Shown here: positions 40,220 to 49,595 of the stretch, piece after piece
Layout of the letters: each line of letters opens with the position of its first letter
Position numbering within the stretch: position 1 is the stretch's first letter
Assembly: GCA_937926445.1 (NCBI GenBank)
Contig: CALBAK010000008.1
Coordinates: forward strand, 1 to 64,000
Source of the DNA: an uncultured Alphaproteobacteria bacterium
GTDB taxonomy: Bacteria > Pseudomonadota > Alphaproteobacteria > Geminicoccales > Geminicoccaceae
DNA: 64,000 bases
Reading direction: 5' to 3'
Notes under the pieces: generated by a model
The model's input: only the letters and a program-made list of their open reading frames with translations
Database searches by the model: none
Told to the model about the DNA's origin: nothing
Program-made: the position numbers and the translations under genes

Positions 40220-41431
40220 GTGTCGAACAAGCGCGTGCTGCTGGTCCTCGGCGGCGGGATCGCCGCCTACAAATGCCTCGAGCTGATCCGTCGGCTCAAA
40301 GAACACGGAATCGCCGTGCGCTGCGTGCCGACCGCCGCCGCTCGGGCGCTCGTGAGCCCGCTCGCGCTCGCCGCGGTCTCCGGCGAGAAGGTCTACGACT
40401 CTCTCTTCTCGCTCACCGACGAGGCCGAGATGGGCCACATCCGTCTCTCCCGCGAGGCCGATCTCGTGGTCGTCGCACCCGCCACCGCCGATCTCCTCGC
40501 CAAGATGGCGAACGGCCTCGCCGACGATCTCGCCTCCACCCTGCTGCTCGCCACCGACAAGCCGGTGCTCGTCGCCCCCGCCATGAACCCGCGCATGTGG
40601 GCGCATCCCGCGACCCGCCGCAACCTCGAGCGGCTCGCAGCCGACGGAATCGCGATACTGGGCCCGGCCGTGGGCGATACCGCCTGCGGCGAGGTCGGCG
40701 CCGGCCGGATGGTCGAGCCCCACGAGCTCCTGGCCGCGATCCTGGCCCGCCTCGAGCCTTCTTCCCGCCCGCTCGAGGGCGTTCGCGCGCTCGTCACGAG
40801 CGGGCCGACGCACGAGCCGATCGACCCCGTACGCTTCATCGCCAACCGGAGCTCGGGCCGGCAGGGCCACGCGATCGCCGAGGCCCTCGCCCGAGCCGGG
40901 GCCACCGTCACCCTCGTGAGCGGGCCGGTCGCGATCCCCGACCCGCCCGGGGTCCGCACCGTCAAGGTGGAGACCGCACGCGAGATGGCGGCCGCCTGCG
41001 AGGCGGCGCTACCCGTCGATGTCGCGGTCTGCGCCGCGGCAGTCGCCGACTGGCGCCCGGCCGAGGTGCCCGCGGCCAAGATCAAGAAGGAGACGGGTGC
41101 CGCGCCGCCGGTCCTGCGGCTGGTCGAGAACCCCGACATCCTGGCGGGCCTCGCCCGCCATCCCACGCAGCGGCCGCGCCTCGTCGTGGGCTTCGCCGCG
41201 GAGACCGGCGCGCTCGAGGCCGAGGCCCGCACCAAGCGTGCGAAAAAGGACTGCGATTGGATCCTCGCCAACGACGTCTCCCGTGGCGCGGTGTTCGGCG
41301 CCGATCGCAACCGCATCCTGTTCCTTTCGGGCGAAGGCCCGGCCGAGCCTTGGCCCGAGCTCTCCAAAGAGGAGGTGGCGGCTCGTCTCGTCGAGCGGAT
41401 CGCCGCCGCCCTCGGCCGGGGGCCCTCTTGA
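40220..41431 (+). CDS. coaBC: CoaBC, bifunctional phosphopantothenoylcysteine synthetase/decarboxylase
   Basis: 403 residues. The N-terminal flavoprotein decarboxylase half has [45 protein letters not shown] and the catalytic Cys in [13 protein letters not shown]. The C-terminal synthetase half has [20 protein letters not shown] and AAAVADWRP with KIKK. It makes 4'-phosphopantetheine for coenzyme A. Start is GTG 40220 with GGGAG before it; the stop overlaps dut (TTGA). Confidence 0.95.
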   Translation: MSNKRVLLVLGGGIAAYKCLELIRRLKEHGIAVRCVPTAAARALVSPLALAAVSGEKVYDSLFSLTDEAEMGHIRLSREADLVVVAPATADLLAKMANGLADDLASTLLLATDKPVLVAPAMNPRMWAHPATRRNLERLAADGIAILGPAVGDTACGEVGAGRMVEPHELLAAILARLEPSSRPLEGVRALVTSGPTHEPIDPVRFIANRSSGRQGHAIAEALARAGATVTLVSGPVAIPDPPGVRTVKVETAREMAAACEAALPVDVAVCAAAVADWRPAEVPAAKIKKETGAAPPVLRLVENPDILAGLARHPTQRPRLVVGFAAETGALEAEARTKRAKKDCDWILANDVSRGAVFGADRNRILFLSGEGPAEPWPELSKEEVAARLVERIAAALGRGPS

Positions 41432-42081
41432 GCCCGCCCGTCCCGGTCGCGGTCGAGCGGCTGCCGCACGGCCGCGACCTGCCGCTTCCGGCCTATGCGA
41501 GCAAAGGCGCGGCGGGCCTCGACCTGGTTGCCGCCCTGCCCGAGGAGCAGCATCTCGCCCTTCGCCCGGGCGAGCGGGCGCTCGTGCCGACCGGGCTCCG
41601 GATCGCCCTGCCGCCGGGCTACGAAGCGCAGGTCCGACCGCGCTCGGGCCTCGCGCTCCGTCACGGCGTCACCGTGCTCAACGCCCCGGGCACGATCGAC
41701 AGCGACTATCGCGGCGAGGTCGGCGTGCTCTTGGTCAATCTCGGCACCGAGCCCGTGACGATCCGCCGCGGCGATCGGATCGCCCAGCTCGTCCTCGCGC
41801 CGGTGAGCCGGCTCGCCTGGGAGGAGCGGCCGGTGGCGGCCGGTGAGACCGCGCGCGGGACCGGCGGCTTCGGCTCGACCGGCCGCTCGGGCCTCCCGCC
41901 CGGCGTGGAAGGCGACGGTTCCACCGCCCATCGACCGAGGCCCGGCGACCCGCCGCCGGATCCGGCGGCCACCGTCTCTACCGCTCCGGCGCCGCTCGGC
42001 CCGGGCGGCTCGCGGCCCCGCTCCGTTGCTCCCGCCCCGGCGCCGGCCGCTCCACCGCTCGTCGGGGGGCCGGCAGGCTGA
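41428..42081 (+). CDS. dut: dUTP diphosphatase with a long Pro-rich C-terminal tail
   Basis: 217 residues. All five dUTPase motifs are seen: [56 protein letters not shown] and the flexible C-terminal arm [12 protein letters not shown]. The trimeric enzyme removes dUTP and supplies dUMP. Normal length is about 150; here the arm is followed by ~60 residues rich in Pro, Gly and Ala with no recognisable domain. The start is the TTG at 41428 overlapping the coaBC stop. The stop shares a base with the next ATG (TGATG). Confidence 0.92.
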   Translation: MSPPVPVAVERLPHGRDLPLPAYASKGAAGLDLVAALPEEQHLALRPGERALVPTGLRIALPPGYEAQVRPRSGLALRHGVTVLNAPGTIDSDYRGEVGVLLVNLGTEPVTIRRGDRIAQLVLAPVSRLAWEERPVAAGETARGTGGFGSTGRSGLPPGVEGDGSTAHRPRPGDPPPDPAATVSTAPAPLGPGGSRPRSVAPAPAPAAPPLVGGPAG

Positions 42082-42536
42082 TGCGCGACCCGCCCGGCCT
42101 CGACCGCCGCTTCCAGCTCGCCGTCGCGGCGCTGCTCGACATCGCCCTGCACGGCGGCAACGCCCCGGTCCAGAGCAAGGACACCGCCGCCCGGCTCGGC
42201 CTGCCCCGTCGCCATCTCGAGCAGCTCATGCAACAGCTCGTCCGCGCCGGGCTGCTCAAGGGCGTGCGCGGGCCGCGCGGCGGCTACCGGCTCGCCCGCG
42301 AGCGGCGGCGGATCAGCTTGGCCGACCTCCTGCTCGCCCTCCGTCGCGAACGGGAGGCGGACGAGCGCCCGCAGCCGGCCGCGCCTCTGGTCGAGGACGT
42401 GCTCGCTCCGGTCTGGGCCGAGCTCGAGTCGGTGCTGGTCGAGCGGCTCGCCCTCGTCTCGCTCGAATCGCTCTGCGAGCGGGCGATCGCCGCCGGCCGC
42501 GCCCCCCGCACCCCGGACGTCGACTTCGTCATCTGA
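42081..42536 (+). CDS. Rrf2-family transcriptional regulator
   Basis: 151 residues with the Rrf2 winged helix-turn-helix: QLAVAALLDIALHGG, RLGLPRRHLEQLMQQLVRAG and the wing GVRGPRGGYRLA. IscR-type members bind an Fe-S cluster through three cysteines in the loop after the wing; here that region has none, and the only cysteine is near the C terminus (SLESLCER), so cluster sensing as in IscR is unlikely. Its ATG overlaps the dut stop, so it is co-expressed with the housekeeping run. Targets are unknown. Confidence 0.87.
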   Translation: MRDPPGLDRRFQLAVAALLDIALHGGNAPVQSKDTAARLGLPRRHLEQLMQQLVRAGLLKGVRGPRGGYRLARERRRISLADLLLALRREREADERPQPAAPLVEDVLAPVWAELESVLVERLALVSLESLCERAIAAGRAPRTPDVDFVI

Positions 42537-43022
42537 TCCGGGCCCCCGGCACCCGCCGGCGTCCGCCCCCGCCGACCGGGCCGCGCGCGGGTCCGCCGCG
42601 CCGCGCGGCCGCGCTCGAGCCGCAGGCCGGTCCGGCCGAGGCCGAGCGAGGCGTCGAGGCCGCATCCGGCTCCGGGCGCGGGAGCGCCGTCTACGGCCCG
42701 TCGCTGCACCGCCGCTCCCGTCTCCTCCGGAGCCTCCCCTCCCGGCCGCGCCCGCGGCCGCTCGCCGTTCCCAACCCGGGCGAGCCCGTCCCCCGAGCCG
42801 CCTGCAGGCCGCTGCCGAGGCCGTCCGCGCCGTTCGCGCCGACCCCCGGCTCGCACGCCGTCGCTCGCAGGGCACCTCCCGGCCGGGCCCCGAGGCGGCC
42901 GGGCCGCTGGGCGCCCGAGCGCGGCCGCCTCCGGGCCGAACCCGGTCGGCGTGCGACGCGCCGGCAACGATCGACGCCCGACCTCGCCGGACGGCATCCG
43001 CGGCTGCAGGCCCGGGCGGCGT
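42537..43022. other. Gap without a recognisable gene
   Basis: About 490 very GC-rich bases between the Rrf2 regulator and the promoter region of the EamA transporter. Open frames here give Arg/Pro/Ala-rich translations without domain character. I see no RNA gene or repeat. Confidence 0.5.
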
Positions 43023-43059
43023 TTTCGCAGCAGCGAAAGCCTCGGCTGCGCCGTATGAT
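43023..43059 (+). promoter_or_regulatory. Dyad and -10 element before the EamA transporter
   Basis: TTTCGC-AGCA-GCGAAA (43023-43038) is a perfect inverted repeat, followed by TATGAT at 43054-43059, 5 of 6 to the -10 consensus and 34 bases before the ATG. The dyad covers the expected -35 position, where no good -35 hexamer is seen, so a regulator binding site is plausible. Confidence 0.4.
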
Positions 43060-43092
43060 TGGGCTCGGACCGACCTGCGGGCTTCCGCCTCC

Positions 43093-44031
43093 ATGACCGA
43101 CACCTCCGCCCTCGTGGCCCCGGTCCCGGTTATCGGCCGGGCCGTGGCCCTGGCGCTCGCGAGTTACGCCTGCTTCTCCACCGCCGATGCGCTGGTCAAG
43201 CTCGCGGCCGCCCGGCTGCCGGTCGAGCAGATCGCGCTCCTGATGTCCGGCTTCGCGCTCTTGCCCGTCCTTTTCCTGGTCCGCGGTGCCGGTGGCCTCT
43301 CGGCGCTGCGACCGCGCCGGCCGGCCCTCGTCCTCGCCCGCGGCGTCCTCACCGCGCTCTGCGCGCTCGCCGCTTGGCGTGCCTTCGCCCTCCTGCCGCT
43401 CGCCGACGCCTATGCGATCCTCTTTCTCGCTCCGATCCTGGTGACCGCGTTCTCCGCCCTCTTTCTCCACGAGCCGGTCGGCATGCGCCGCTGGTCGGCG
43501 GCGGCCGTGGGCTTCCTGGGCGTGCTGTTGATGGTCCGGCCCGACTTCGACGGGCTCGGCGCGGGCCACCTCCTGGCCCTGGCTGCGGCCACCTCGGGTG
43601 CCGCCTCATTCTGTGTCCTCAAGAAGATCGGTAGCGCCGAATCGAGCCCGGCGATCCTGCTCGTTCTCTTCCTCGCGATCGCCGCGATCGCCGCCCCCGG
43701 CGCCCTCCTCGCTTGGCGGCCGCTCACCGCGGACGGGCTTCTCTGGGTCGCACTCGCGGGCCTCCTCCAGGGCAGCGGCCAGGCCGCCCTCGTCCTCGCC
43801 ACCCGCGAGGCTCCGGCCTCCGTCGTGGCCCCCTTTCAATACAGCCAGATGCTCTGGGCGGTGCTCTTCGGCCTGCTGGTGTTCGGCGATCGGCCCACCC
43901 CCCTCCTCTTCGCCGGCATGGCGCTCGTGGTCGCGAGCGGCCTCTACATCCTCTGGCGCGAGCGCGTCCGGCGCGGCACCGTCACCCTCGGCGCCGCCCG
44001 GGGCGAGGTCCCGGCCCGCCGGGCACGCTGA
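43093..44031 (+). CDS. EamA/DMT-superfamily transporter
   Basis: 312 residues with ten predicted membrane helices arranged as two EamA repeats (for example LPLADAYAILFLAPILVTAF in the first and VVAPFQYSQMLWAVLFGLLV in the second). Family members export metabolites such as amino acids or import nucleotide-like compounds; the substrate is unknown. The gene stands alone behind its own promoter-like region. A decayed copy of its last ~45 codons lies immediately downstream. Confidence 0.88.
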   Translation: MTDTSALVAPVPVIGRAVALALASYACFSTADALVKLAAARLPVEQIALLMSGFALLPVLFLVRGAGGLSALRPRRPALVLARGVLTALCALAAWRAFALLPLADAYAILFLAPILVTAFSALFLHEPVGMRRWSAAAVGFLGVLLMVRPDFDGLGAGHLLALAAATSGAASFCVLKKIGSAESSPAILLVLFLAIAAIAAPGALLAWRPLTADGLLWVALAGLLQGSGQAALVLATREAPASVVAPFQYSQMLWAVLFGLLVFGDRPTPLLFAGMALVVASGLYILWRERVRRGTVTLGAARGEVPARRAR

Positions 44032-44063
44032 GCCCGGCGCCGCGGCCTTCCGCCGGCCTCGGC

Positions 44064-44200
44064 CGAGCCCACTCCCGTTCGCCGGCACGGCGCTCGCGGT
44101 CGCAGACGGCCTCTCCATCCTCCCACGCGAGCGCGCGCCATGCGGCACCGTCGGCCTCGGCGCCGCTCGGGGCGAGGTCCCGGCCCACCGGGCCCGCCGA
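44064..44200 (+). pseudogene. Degenerate tandem copy of the EamA gene 3' end
   Basis: Bases 44081-44200 align with 43912-44031, offset 169 bases, at roughly five of six positions. The peptide it would encode, LPFAGTALAVADGLSILPRE, mirrors the gene's LLFAGMALVVASGLYILWRE, and GAARGEVPAHRAR mirrors GAARGEVPARRAR. The stop TGA of the gene is CGA in the copy, and the offset is not a multiple of three, so it is in another frame and cannot extend the protein. A weaker third partial copy may start near 44224. Confidence 0.75.
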
Positions 44201-44319
44201 GCCGTCCGCCGCGGCCCTCCCCGCGGCACCTCGGCCGACCCCTTCCGGCACCGAGCGCGCCGCGCTAAGCCGGCCGTCGCCGGGTATCCTCCCGGTGCCC
44301 CGAGCTCGCCCCGCCGCCC

Positions 44320-44916
44320 GTGCGCTGCCTGCTCGTCTATTGTCATCCCTGTCCCGAGAGCTTCACCGCCGCGGTCCGCGACCGGGTCGTAGCCGGCCTC
44401 GATCGAGCCGGGCACGAGGTCGACCTGCTCGACCTCTACGCCTCGGGCTTTCGGGCCGTGATGGACGCCGAGGAACGCCGCCGCTACCACGACCCGGGCA
44501 TCAACGAAGTTCCTGTCAAGGACCATCTCGAGCGGCTCAAGCGGGCCCATGGGCTGGTCTTCGTCTACCCGACCTGGTGGTACGGCCAGCCGGCGCTCCT
44601 GAAGGGCTGGCTCGACCGGGTCTGGGTGCCGCACGCCACCTTCACCATGCCCGAGGGCGGCAAGGCGATCGGGCGCGTTCTCACCAACATTCGCCTCTTG
44701 GCCGCGGTCAGCACGCTCGGCTCGCCCTGGTGGTGGTGGACCTTCCTCGGCCAGCCCGGCCGCCGTCAGCTGCTGTGGGGGCTGCGCGTCCTCTGCCATC
44801 CCCGCTGCCGGACCCTCTGGATGGCGCTGCATCGGATGGACACGGTGTCGGCCGAGGAGCGCCGGGCCTTCCTCGACCGGGTCGAGGCCCGCTTCGCCCG
44901 GCTGCGGGCGGTCTAG
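44320..44916 (+). CDS. Flavodoxin-fold NAD(P)H:quinone oxidoreductase family protein
   Basis: 198 residues from GTG 44320. The N terminus LLVYCHPCPESFTAAV is the FMN phosphate loop of the NQO/KefF/MdaB family, and FVYPTWWYGQPALLKGWLDR the second flavin-binding stretch. Members reduce quinones by two electrons, protecting against redox cycling, or regulate KefC-type potassium efflux. No kef gene is adjacent. It starts 120 bases after the decayed EamA copy. Confidence 0.87.
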   Translation: MRCLLVYCHPCPESFTAAVRDRVVAGLDRAGHEVDLLDLYASGFRAVMDAEERRRYHDPGINEVPVKDHLERLKRAHGLVFVYPTWWYGQPALLKGWLDRVWVPHATFTMPEGGKAIGRVLTNIRLLAAVSTLGSPWWWWTFLGQPGRRQLLWGLRVLCHPRCRTLWMALHRMDTVSAEERRAFLDRVEARFARLRAV

Positions 44917-45782
44917 CCGAAGGAGTCCCGGCCGAACGGCCGGTCGATCGCGGTGGCTCGCCGGACCGCCGCTCCCGGCGGGGCTCGGCGAACCGGGCTC
45001 GCCGGTGGGGTGGACCTTCTTCCCCCGAGTGCCGCCCCGACGGCCGCTCCGCGGATCCTCTCGAGCCGCCGTCCCCCTCGCCCCTTCCGATGGGCACCGG
45101 AAGATCGGACGCCCTCTCGGGCCGGCAACGCCGGGCGTCGTCCGACGAAGTCGAGGCTCGATACGACCGCCTGCAGCGGGGCGGGGCCGCGATGTCCCGC
45201 GCCTCCCACCCTGCTTCCTCCACGCCGACAGGTCGTCGCTCGCGAAGCTCCAGGTCCCGCCCGTGGCTCCGAGCCCGGATCGCCCCACTCTTCCGGCCGG
45301 CCGCCCGTTTCCCGAAGCCCCGGTCCCCGCCGGGCTCGCCGGCCGACGCGCAAACCGATCGGGGCAGGAGCGGCGCGAGCCGATGGATCGCCATCGACCG
45401 CCGGACACCACCCGAACGGGCGGCCCGTTCGCCCGGCTCGGCGGCGTGCCGCACTCGGACTTCGCTCGCCTCGTTCGACCCCGCCGAGGCTTCCCCCTCG
45501 CCGGATACGGCATGCAGGACACGGCCGGGTCCATCCCTGGATCCTGCCGGCGGTTCCCGTGCCCGAGCCCGCGGCCCGGCCGGAGATGCGGGTCACGACC
45601 CACCGCGTGCGGCCCGTCGCGGCGCCCGGGGCCAGCCGGAAGCCGCGGGCGTCTTGCAGCGGCCCACTTCGCGATTCTACCCTGCGGCGGACCGGTGTCG
45701 GCGCGCCTGCACGGTCGCGACCCGTCATAGCGTCGCCCGGTACACCGCACGGCCTGCGGACACCGAGCCGGAGAGTCGACCG
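44917..45782. other. Gap of ~870 bases without a recognisable gene
   Basis: Open frames of up to ~300 codons exist on both strands but their translations are Arg/Pro-rich and show no family motif or signal. There is no obvious promoter for dmeF, no DmeR-type regulator and no RNA gene that I can see. Sequence texture is like the gaps at 23.4-25.4 and 46.8-47.5 kb. Confidence 0.5.
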
Positions 45783-46778
45783 TTGCACCGCGAAACGATC
45801 GAACCCTGGCGCCACGACCACCGTTTCCTGGCCGACGGCCACGAGCATCTCGAGCGGCGGACGCTCCTCGTCGTCGTGCTCACCACCGCGACCATGATCG
45901 GCGAGATCGTGGCCGGTCTCCTGTTCGGCTCGATGGCACTCCTGGCCGACGGCGTGCACATGGCGACCCACGCCGGCGCCCTGGCGCTGAGCGCCCTCGC
46001 CTACGGCCTCGCCCGGCGCCACGCCGGCGACTCGCGGCTGAGCTTCGGCACCGGCAAGCTCGGCGACCTCGCTGCCTGGTCGAGTGCCCTCCTTCTCCTG
46101 CTCGCGGGCGCAGGCGTCGCGTTCGAGTCGGTCCGACGCCTCCTCGCGCCCGCCACGATTCGCTTCGGGGAGGCGATCCTGGTCGCGGTCCTGGGCCTCC
46201 TCGTCAATCTCGTCTGCGCGCTCCTCCTGCGGGACGAGCACGATCACGCCCACGGGCACGAGCTGCACGACCACGATCACGACCGAGGTCACGGTCACGA
46301 GCACGATGGTGCCGACCACGAGCACCACGCTCACACTCGCCGCGACCACAACCTCGCCGCGGCCTATGCTCACGTCGTCACCGATGCGCTGACATCGCTA
46401 CTGGCGATCGCCGCCCTCTTGGCCGGCCGTTTCGCCGGCTGGCTCTGGCTCGACGCCGCCGTGGGCCTGCTCGGGGCGTTCCTGATCGTCCTCTGGGCCG
46501 TCTCGCTCCTGCGGCGCGCCGGTGCCGTGCTGCTCGACGCGGTCCCCGACCCGCGCCTCGAGGCGCGTGTCCGGGAGCGCCTCGAGCGCGACGGCGACCG
46601 CGTGGCCGACCTCCACCTCTGGCGCCTCGGCCCCGGCTATCTGGCGCTCGTCGTCTCGATCGTCAGCGACGCGCCGGCCGATCCCGACCACTACAAGGCC
46701 CGTCTCCGCGACCTCCCGGGTCTCGCCCACGTGACCGTCGAGGTCCATCCCTGCCGACCGCGCCGGCTCGCCGCCTGA
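45783..46778 (+). CDS. dmeF: CDF-family Co(II)/Ni(II) efflux transporter DmeF
   Basis: 331 residues. The N terminus WRHDHRFLADGHEHLERRT and the first helices GEIVAGLLFGSMALLADGVH and MATHAGALALSALAYGLARR are characteristic of DmeF, with the HxxxD-type metal sites in TM2 and TM5 (YAHVVTDALTSL). A His/Asp-rich cytoplasmic loop at residues ~151-190 has about 17 histidines and should bind metal. DmeF uses the proton gradient to export cobalt and nickel. Start is TTG 45783 with GGAGA eight bases before it; no better start exists. The usual DmeR repressor gene is absent here. Confidence 0.9.
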   Translation: MHRETIEPWRHDHRFLADGHEHLERRTLLVVVLTTATMIGEIVAGLLFGSMALLADGVHMATHAGALALSALAYGLARRHAGDSRLSFGTGKLGDLAAWSSALLLLLAGAGVAFESVRRLLAPATIRFGEAILVAVLGLLVNLVCALLLRDEHDHAHGHELHDHDHDRGHGHEHDGADHEHHAHTRRDHNLAAAYAHVVTDALTSLLAIAALLAGRFAGWLWLDAAVGLLGAFLIVLWAVSLLRRAGAVLLDAVPDPRLEARVRERLERDGDRVADLHLWRLGPGYLALVVSIVSDAPADPDHYKARLRDLPGLAHVTVEVHPCRPRRLAA

Positions 46779-47507
46779 GCCGGGGGATCTCTTCGAGCGC
46801 CGCGAGGCCGCGCGCGAAAGCACCTCCGCGCTCGCACGGCGCCACCCCTGGCGGGCTTTGCTCGCGGATTCGCGGCTTCGCGCCGCCACTTCACCGTACC
46901 GCCCGCGCCGCGTGTCCGGGCCGAGCCACGCTCGAAGCTCCGCACGTTCCGAAGCGGGCCCGGACCCGCGAGCCCGCCCCCACCCTTTGGAGCCAGCATC
47001 GGCTCGACGGGCGTGCCGCTCGTCGAACGGGTCGTAGCCGACGGACGGCACGCACCCCTTCCTGTGGGCACCGAACGGGCGGGGCCGAACGATCCCTCAC
47101 CACGCGGGTCCGGACTGCCTCACTCGCCCGTGGGCGTTCGAGCCCCGAGCGACCCGGCCGAGCGAGCGCCGGGTCTCGCCGGGCCGCCGTTCCCCCTGCA
47201 GTCGATGCCGACGGCTCATTCCGGCGATCACCCCTCGCTTCTCCCCTCCGACCGCCCGCGCGAGCCACGACCAGCGCGCTCGCATCGTCGCCCGGCGGGC
47301 AGGCCTTCCGCCCGCGGCCGAGCGGCGCGTGGCCCGGTTCGATCGCCTCGAGGCTCTCCCCGTACGACCGAGGGGTCTCGGCCGAACGGGTTCGGCAGCT
47401 CCCCGCCGAACGAGCCCTCTCCGTGCGCCCGAGGGGCCTCGAGGGCCCGGATCTCGATGGCTTCGTCGGCCGCTAGGCTCGCCCCGCAGCTCAGGGAGAA
47501 CGGAGGC
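46779..47507. other. Gap of ~730 bases without a recognisable gene
   Basis: GC-rich sequence between dmeF and the peptide transporter operon. The oppD frame stays open leftward to 47013, but nothing before ~47457 looks like ABC ATPase sequence. I see no RNA gene, repeat or clear promoter. Confidence 0.45.
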
Positions 47508-48489
47508 TTGCACCTTCTCGAGGTCGAGAACCTGTCCGTCGCCTTCTCGGGCGACGGTCGCCTCCTGCCGGTGCTCGACGGGGTGAGCCTCGAGCTCGAC
47601 GCCGGCCGCACGCTCGGCCTCGTCGGCGAGTCGGGCTGCGGCAAGAGCCTCACCGCCCTCGCCGTCATTGGCCTCCTACCGCGCCCGCAGGCAAGGGTGA
47701 CGGCCGGTGCCGTCCGCCTCGAGGGGCGCGATCTCCTGCGCCTTTCCGACCGCGCGCTCCGGACCTTCCGCGGCTCCCGGATGGCGATGATCTTCCAAGA
47801 GTCGATGAACTCCTTGAATCCGGTCCTGTCGATCGGCGCCCGGCTCGTCGAGGTGATCCGCCGGCACCGGCGCGTCGGCCTGAAAGAGGCTCGGGAGCGC
47901 GCCCTCGAGATCCTCGCTCGGGTGCGCGCGAGCGAGCCCGCTCGCCGGCTCTCCCAACACCCGCACGAACTCTCGGGCGGTCTCCGCCAGCGGGTGATGA
48001 TCGCCATGGCGCTGGTCAACCATCCGGCGCTCCTGATCGCCGACGAGCCCACCACCGCCCTCGACGTCACCATCCAGGCCCAGATCCTGGAGCTGGTCCG
48101 CACGCTCCAGGTCGAGACCGGCACCGCCGTCCTGCTGATCACCCACGATCTCGGCGTGGTCGCCGAGACCGCGCAGGAGGTCGCGGTGATGTACGCCGGG
48201 CGGATCGTCGAGCGGGCCCCGGTGGATGCCCTGTTCGCCGATCCGCAGCACCCGTACACGATCGGCCTCCTGGGCTCGATCCCGCGGCTCGACCGGCGGG
48301 TCGGCCGCCTCGCCGTGATCCCGGGTGCGGTGCCCTCACCCACCGCCCGGCTCGGCCTGCCGCTTCGCCGACCGCTGCCCGCTCGCGACCGCCCGCTGCC
48401 GAGCCAGGCGGCCGACCTTGCGCCCGCTCGCCGGCGGCCACCTCGTCGCCTGCCATCGGGCGCCGATCGAGGCGCGGGTGGCGGCATGA
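47508..48489 (+). CDS. Dipeptide ABC transporter ATPase OppD/DppD, +1 frameshift near the 3' end
   Basis: Walker A GESGCGKS (~40), Q-loop IFQESMNSLNP, signature LSGGLRQRV, Walker B LLIADEPTTALDVT and switch VLLITHDLG are intact. After VIPGAVPSP the frame loses family character, while the +1 frame from ~48343 reads CRFADRCPLATARC and HLVACHRAP, the conserved Cys-rich oligopeptide-ATPase tail, and stops at 48487-48489, overlapping the next ATG as ATGA. So a single-base insertion (or two-base loss) separates the tail from the protein. As sequenced the frame runs on into the next ATPase. TTG 47508 is my start; ATG 47457 is an alternative. Confidence 0.82.
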
Positions 48490-49595
48490 ACCCGGTGCTT
48501 CTGGAGGCCCGGGGCCTCCGCCGCCATTACCCGATCGGCCGAGGACTGTGGCTCGGTCGGCGCGGCCGGCTCCTGCGCGCGGTCGACGGCCTCGACCTCG
48601 AGGTCCGGCTCGGCGAGACGCTGGCCGTGGTCGGCGAGTCGGGCTGCGGGAAGTCGACGCTCGCTCGCCTCCTCCTCCGCCTCGAGCGACCCGATGCCGG
48701 CACGCTCCGCCTCGACGGGATCGACCTCGCGAGCCTGCCCGAGCGCCGGCTGCGACCGCTCCGTCGCCGCCTGCAGATCGTCTTCCAGGACCCCTATGCT
48801 TCGCTGAACCCGCGGCTCCCGGTAGTAGCGGCCCTGCTGGCCGAGCCCCTGCTCGTCCACGACCTCGGCGGAGCGACCGAGCGGCGGGCAGGGGTCGCCG
48901 AGCTCATGGACCTCGTCGGGCTGCGCCCGGCTCTCTCGGGCCGCTTCCCGCACGAGTTCTGGGGCGGCCAACGCCAGTTGGTGGCGATCGCCCGAGCCCT
49001 CGCCACCGGCCCGGAGCTCCTGGTCGCCGACGAGCCGGTCTCGGCGCTCGACGTCTCGGTCCAGGCCCAGGTCTTGAACCTGCTCGCCGACCTGCGCGCC
49101 CGGCTCGGCCTCGCGCTCGTGCTTGTCACCCACGATCTGGCGGTGGTCCGTTACATGGCCGATCGGGTCGCGGTCACGTATCTCGGCAAGATCGTCGAGC
49201 GCGCGCCGGCCGAGGCGCTGTTCTCGGCGCCGCGCCATCCCTACACCCGCGCGCTCCTCGCCGCCGTGCCGCGCCCGGACCCGGCGCGTGCCGGCAGCCG
49301 ACGGATCCTCGAGGGCGAGTTGCCGAGCCCGGTCGACCCACCCTCCGGCTGCCGATTCCGCACCCGCTGCCCGTTCGCCCTGGTCGATTGCTCCAGGCTG
49401 GAGCCGGCGGTCGAGGAGGCGGCCCCGCGCCACGATGTCGCCTGCCTGCGCGCGGCCGAGCTGCCGGCACCCGAGCCGCTGCCCGTGGCACCCTTGCCGG
49501 CGGCGCTCGCGCGCCGGCTCGCCCTGCTCGAGGCGGTCCGCGACAATCCGCCCGCGGAGTGCCGGAGCGCGAACGTCGCGAGGGAGGGACCGCGC
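48486..49595 (+). CDS. Dipeptide ABC transporter ATPase OppF/DppF, no stop before oppA
   Basis: Starts at ATG 48486. Walker A GESGCGKST, Q-loop VFQDPYASLNPR, signature FWGGQRQLV (a variant of LSGGQRQ), Walker B LLVADEPVSALDVS and LVTHDLAVVRYMADR are present, and the Cys-rich tail CRFRTRCPFALVDC is in frame. The expected end is near 49500-49590, yet no stop codon occurs in this frame until 51123-51125, so the frame continues into the binding-protein gene; the end given here is the base before that gene's ATG. An automatic caller would probably report one ~1200-codon gene for this and its neighbours. Confidence 0.85.

Noticed and set aside
45005-45730. A 241-codon candidate gene in the gap before dmeF
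   Set aside because: Pro/Arg-rich translation without motifs, signal peptide or ribosome site; equally long frames exist on the other strand.
47508-49595. OppD-OppF as an ancestral GsiA-type single protein
   Set aside because: The OppD tail is intact in the +1 frame and ends in an ATGA overlap, so two genes are the ancestral state; fusion, if real, is recent.
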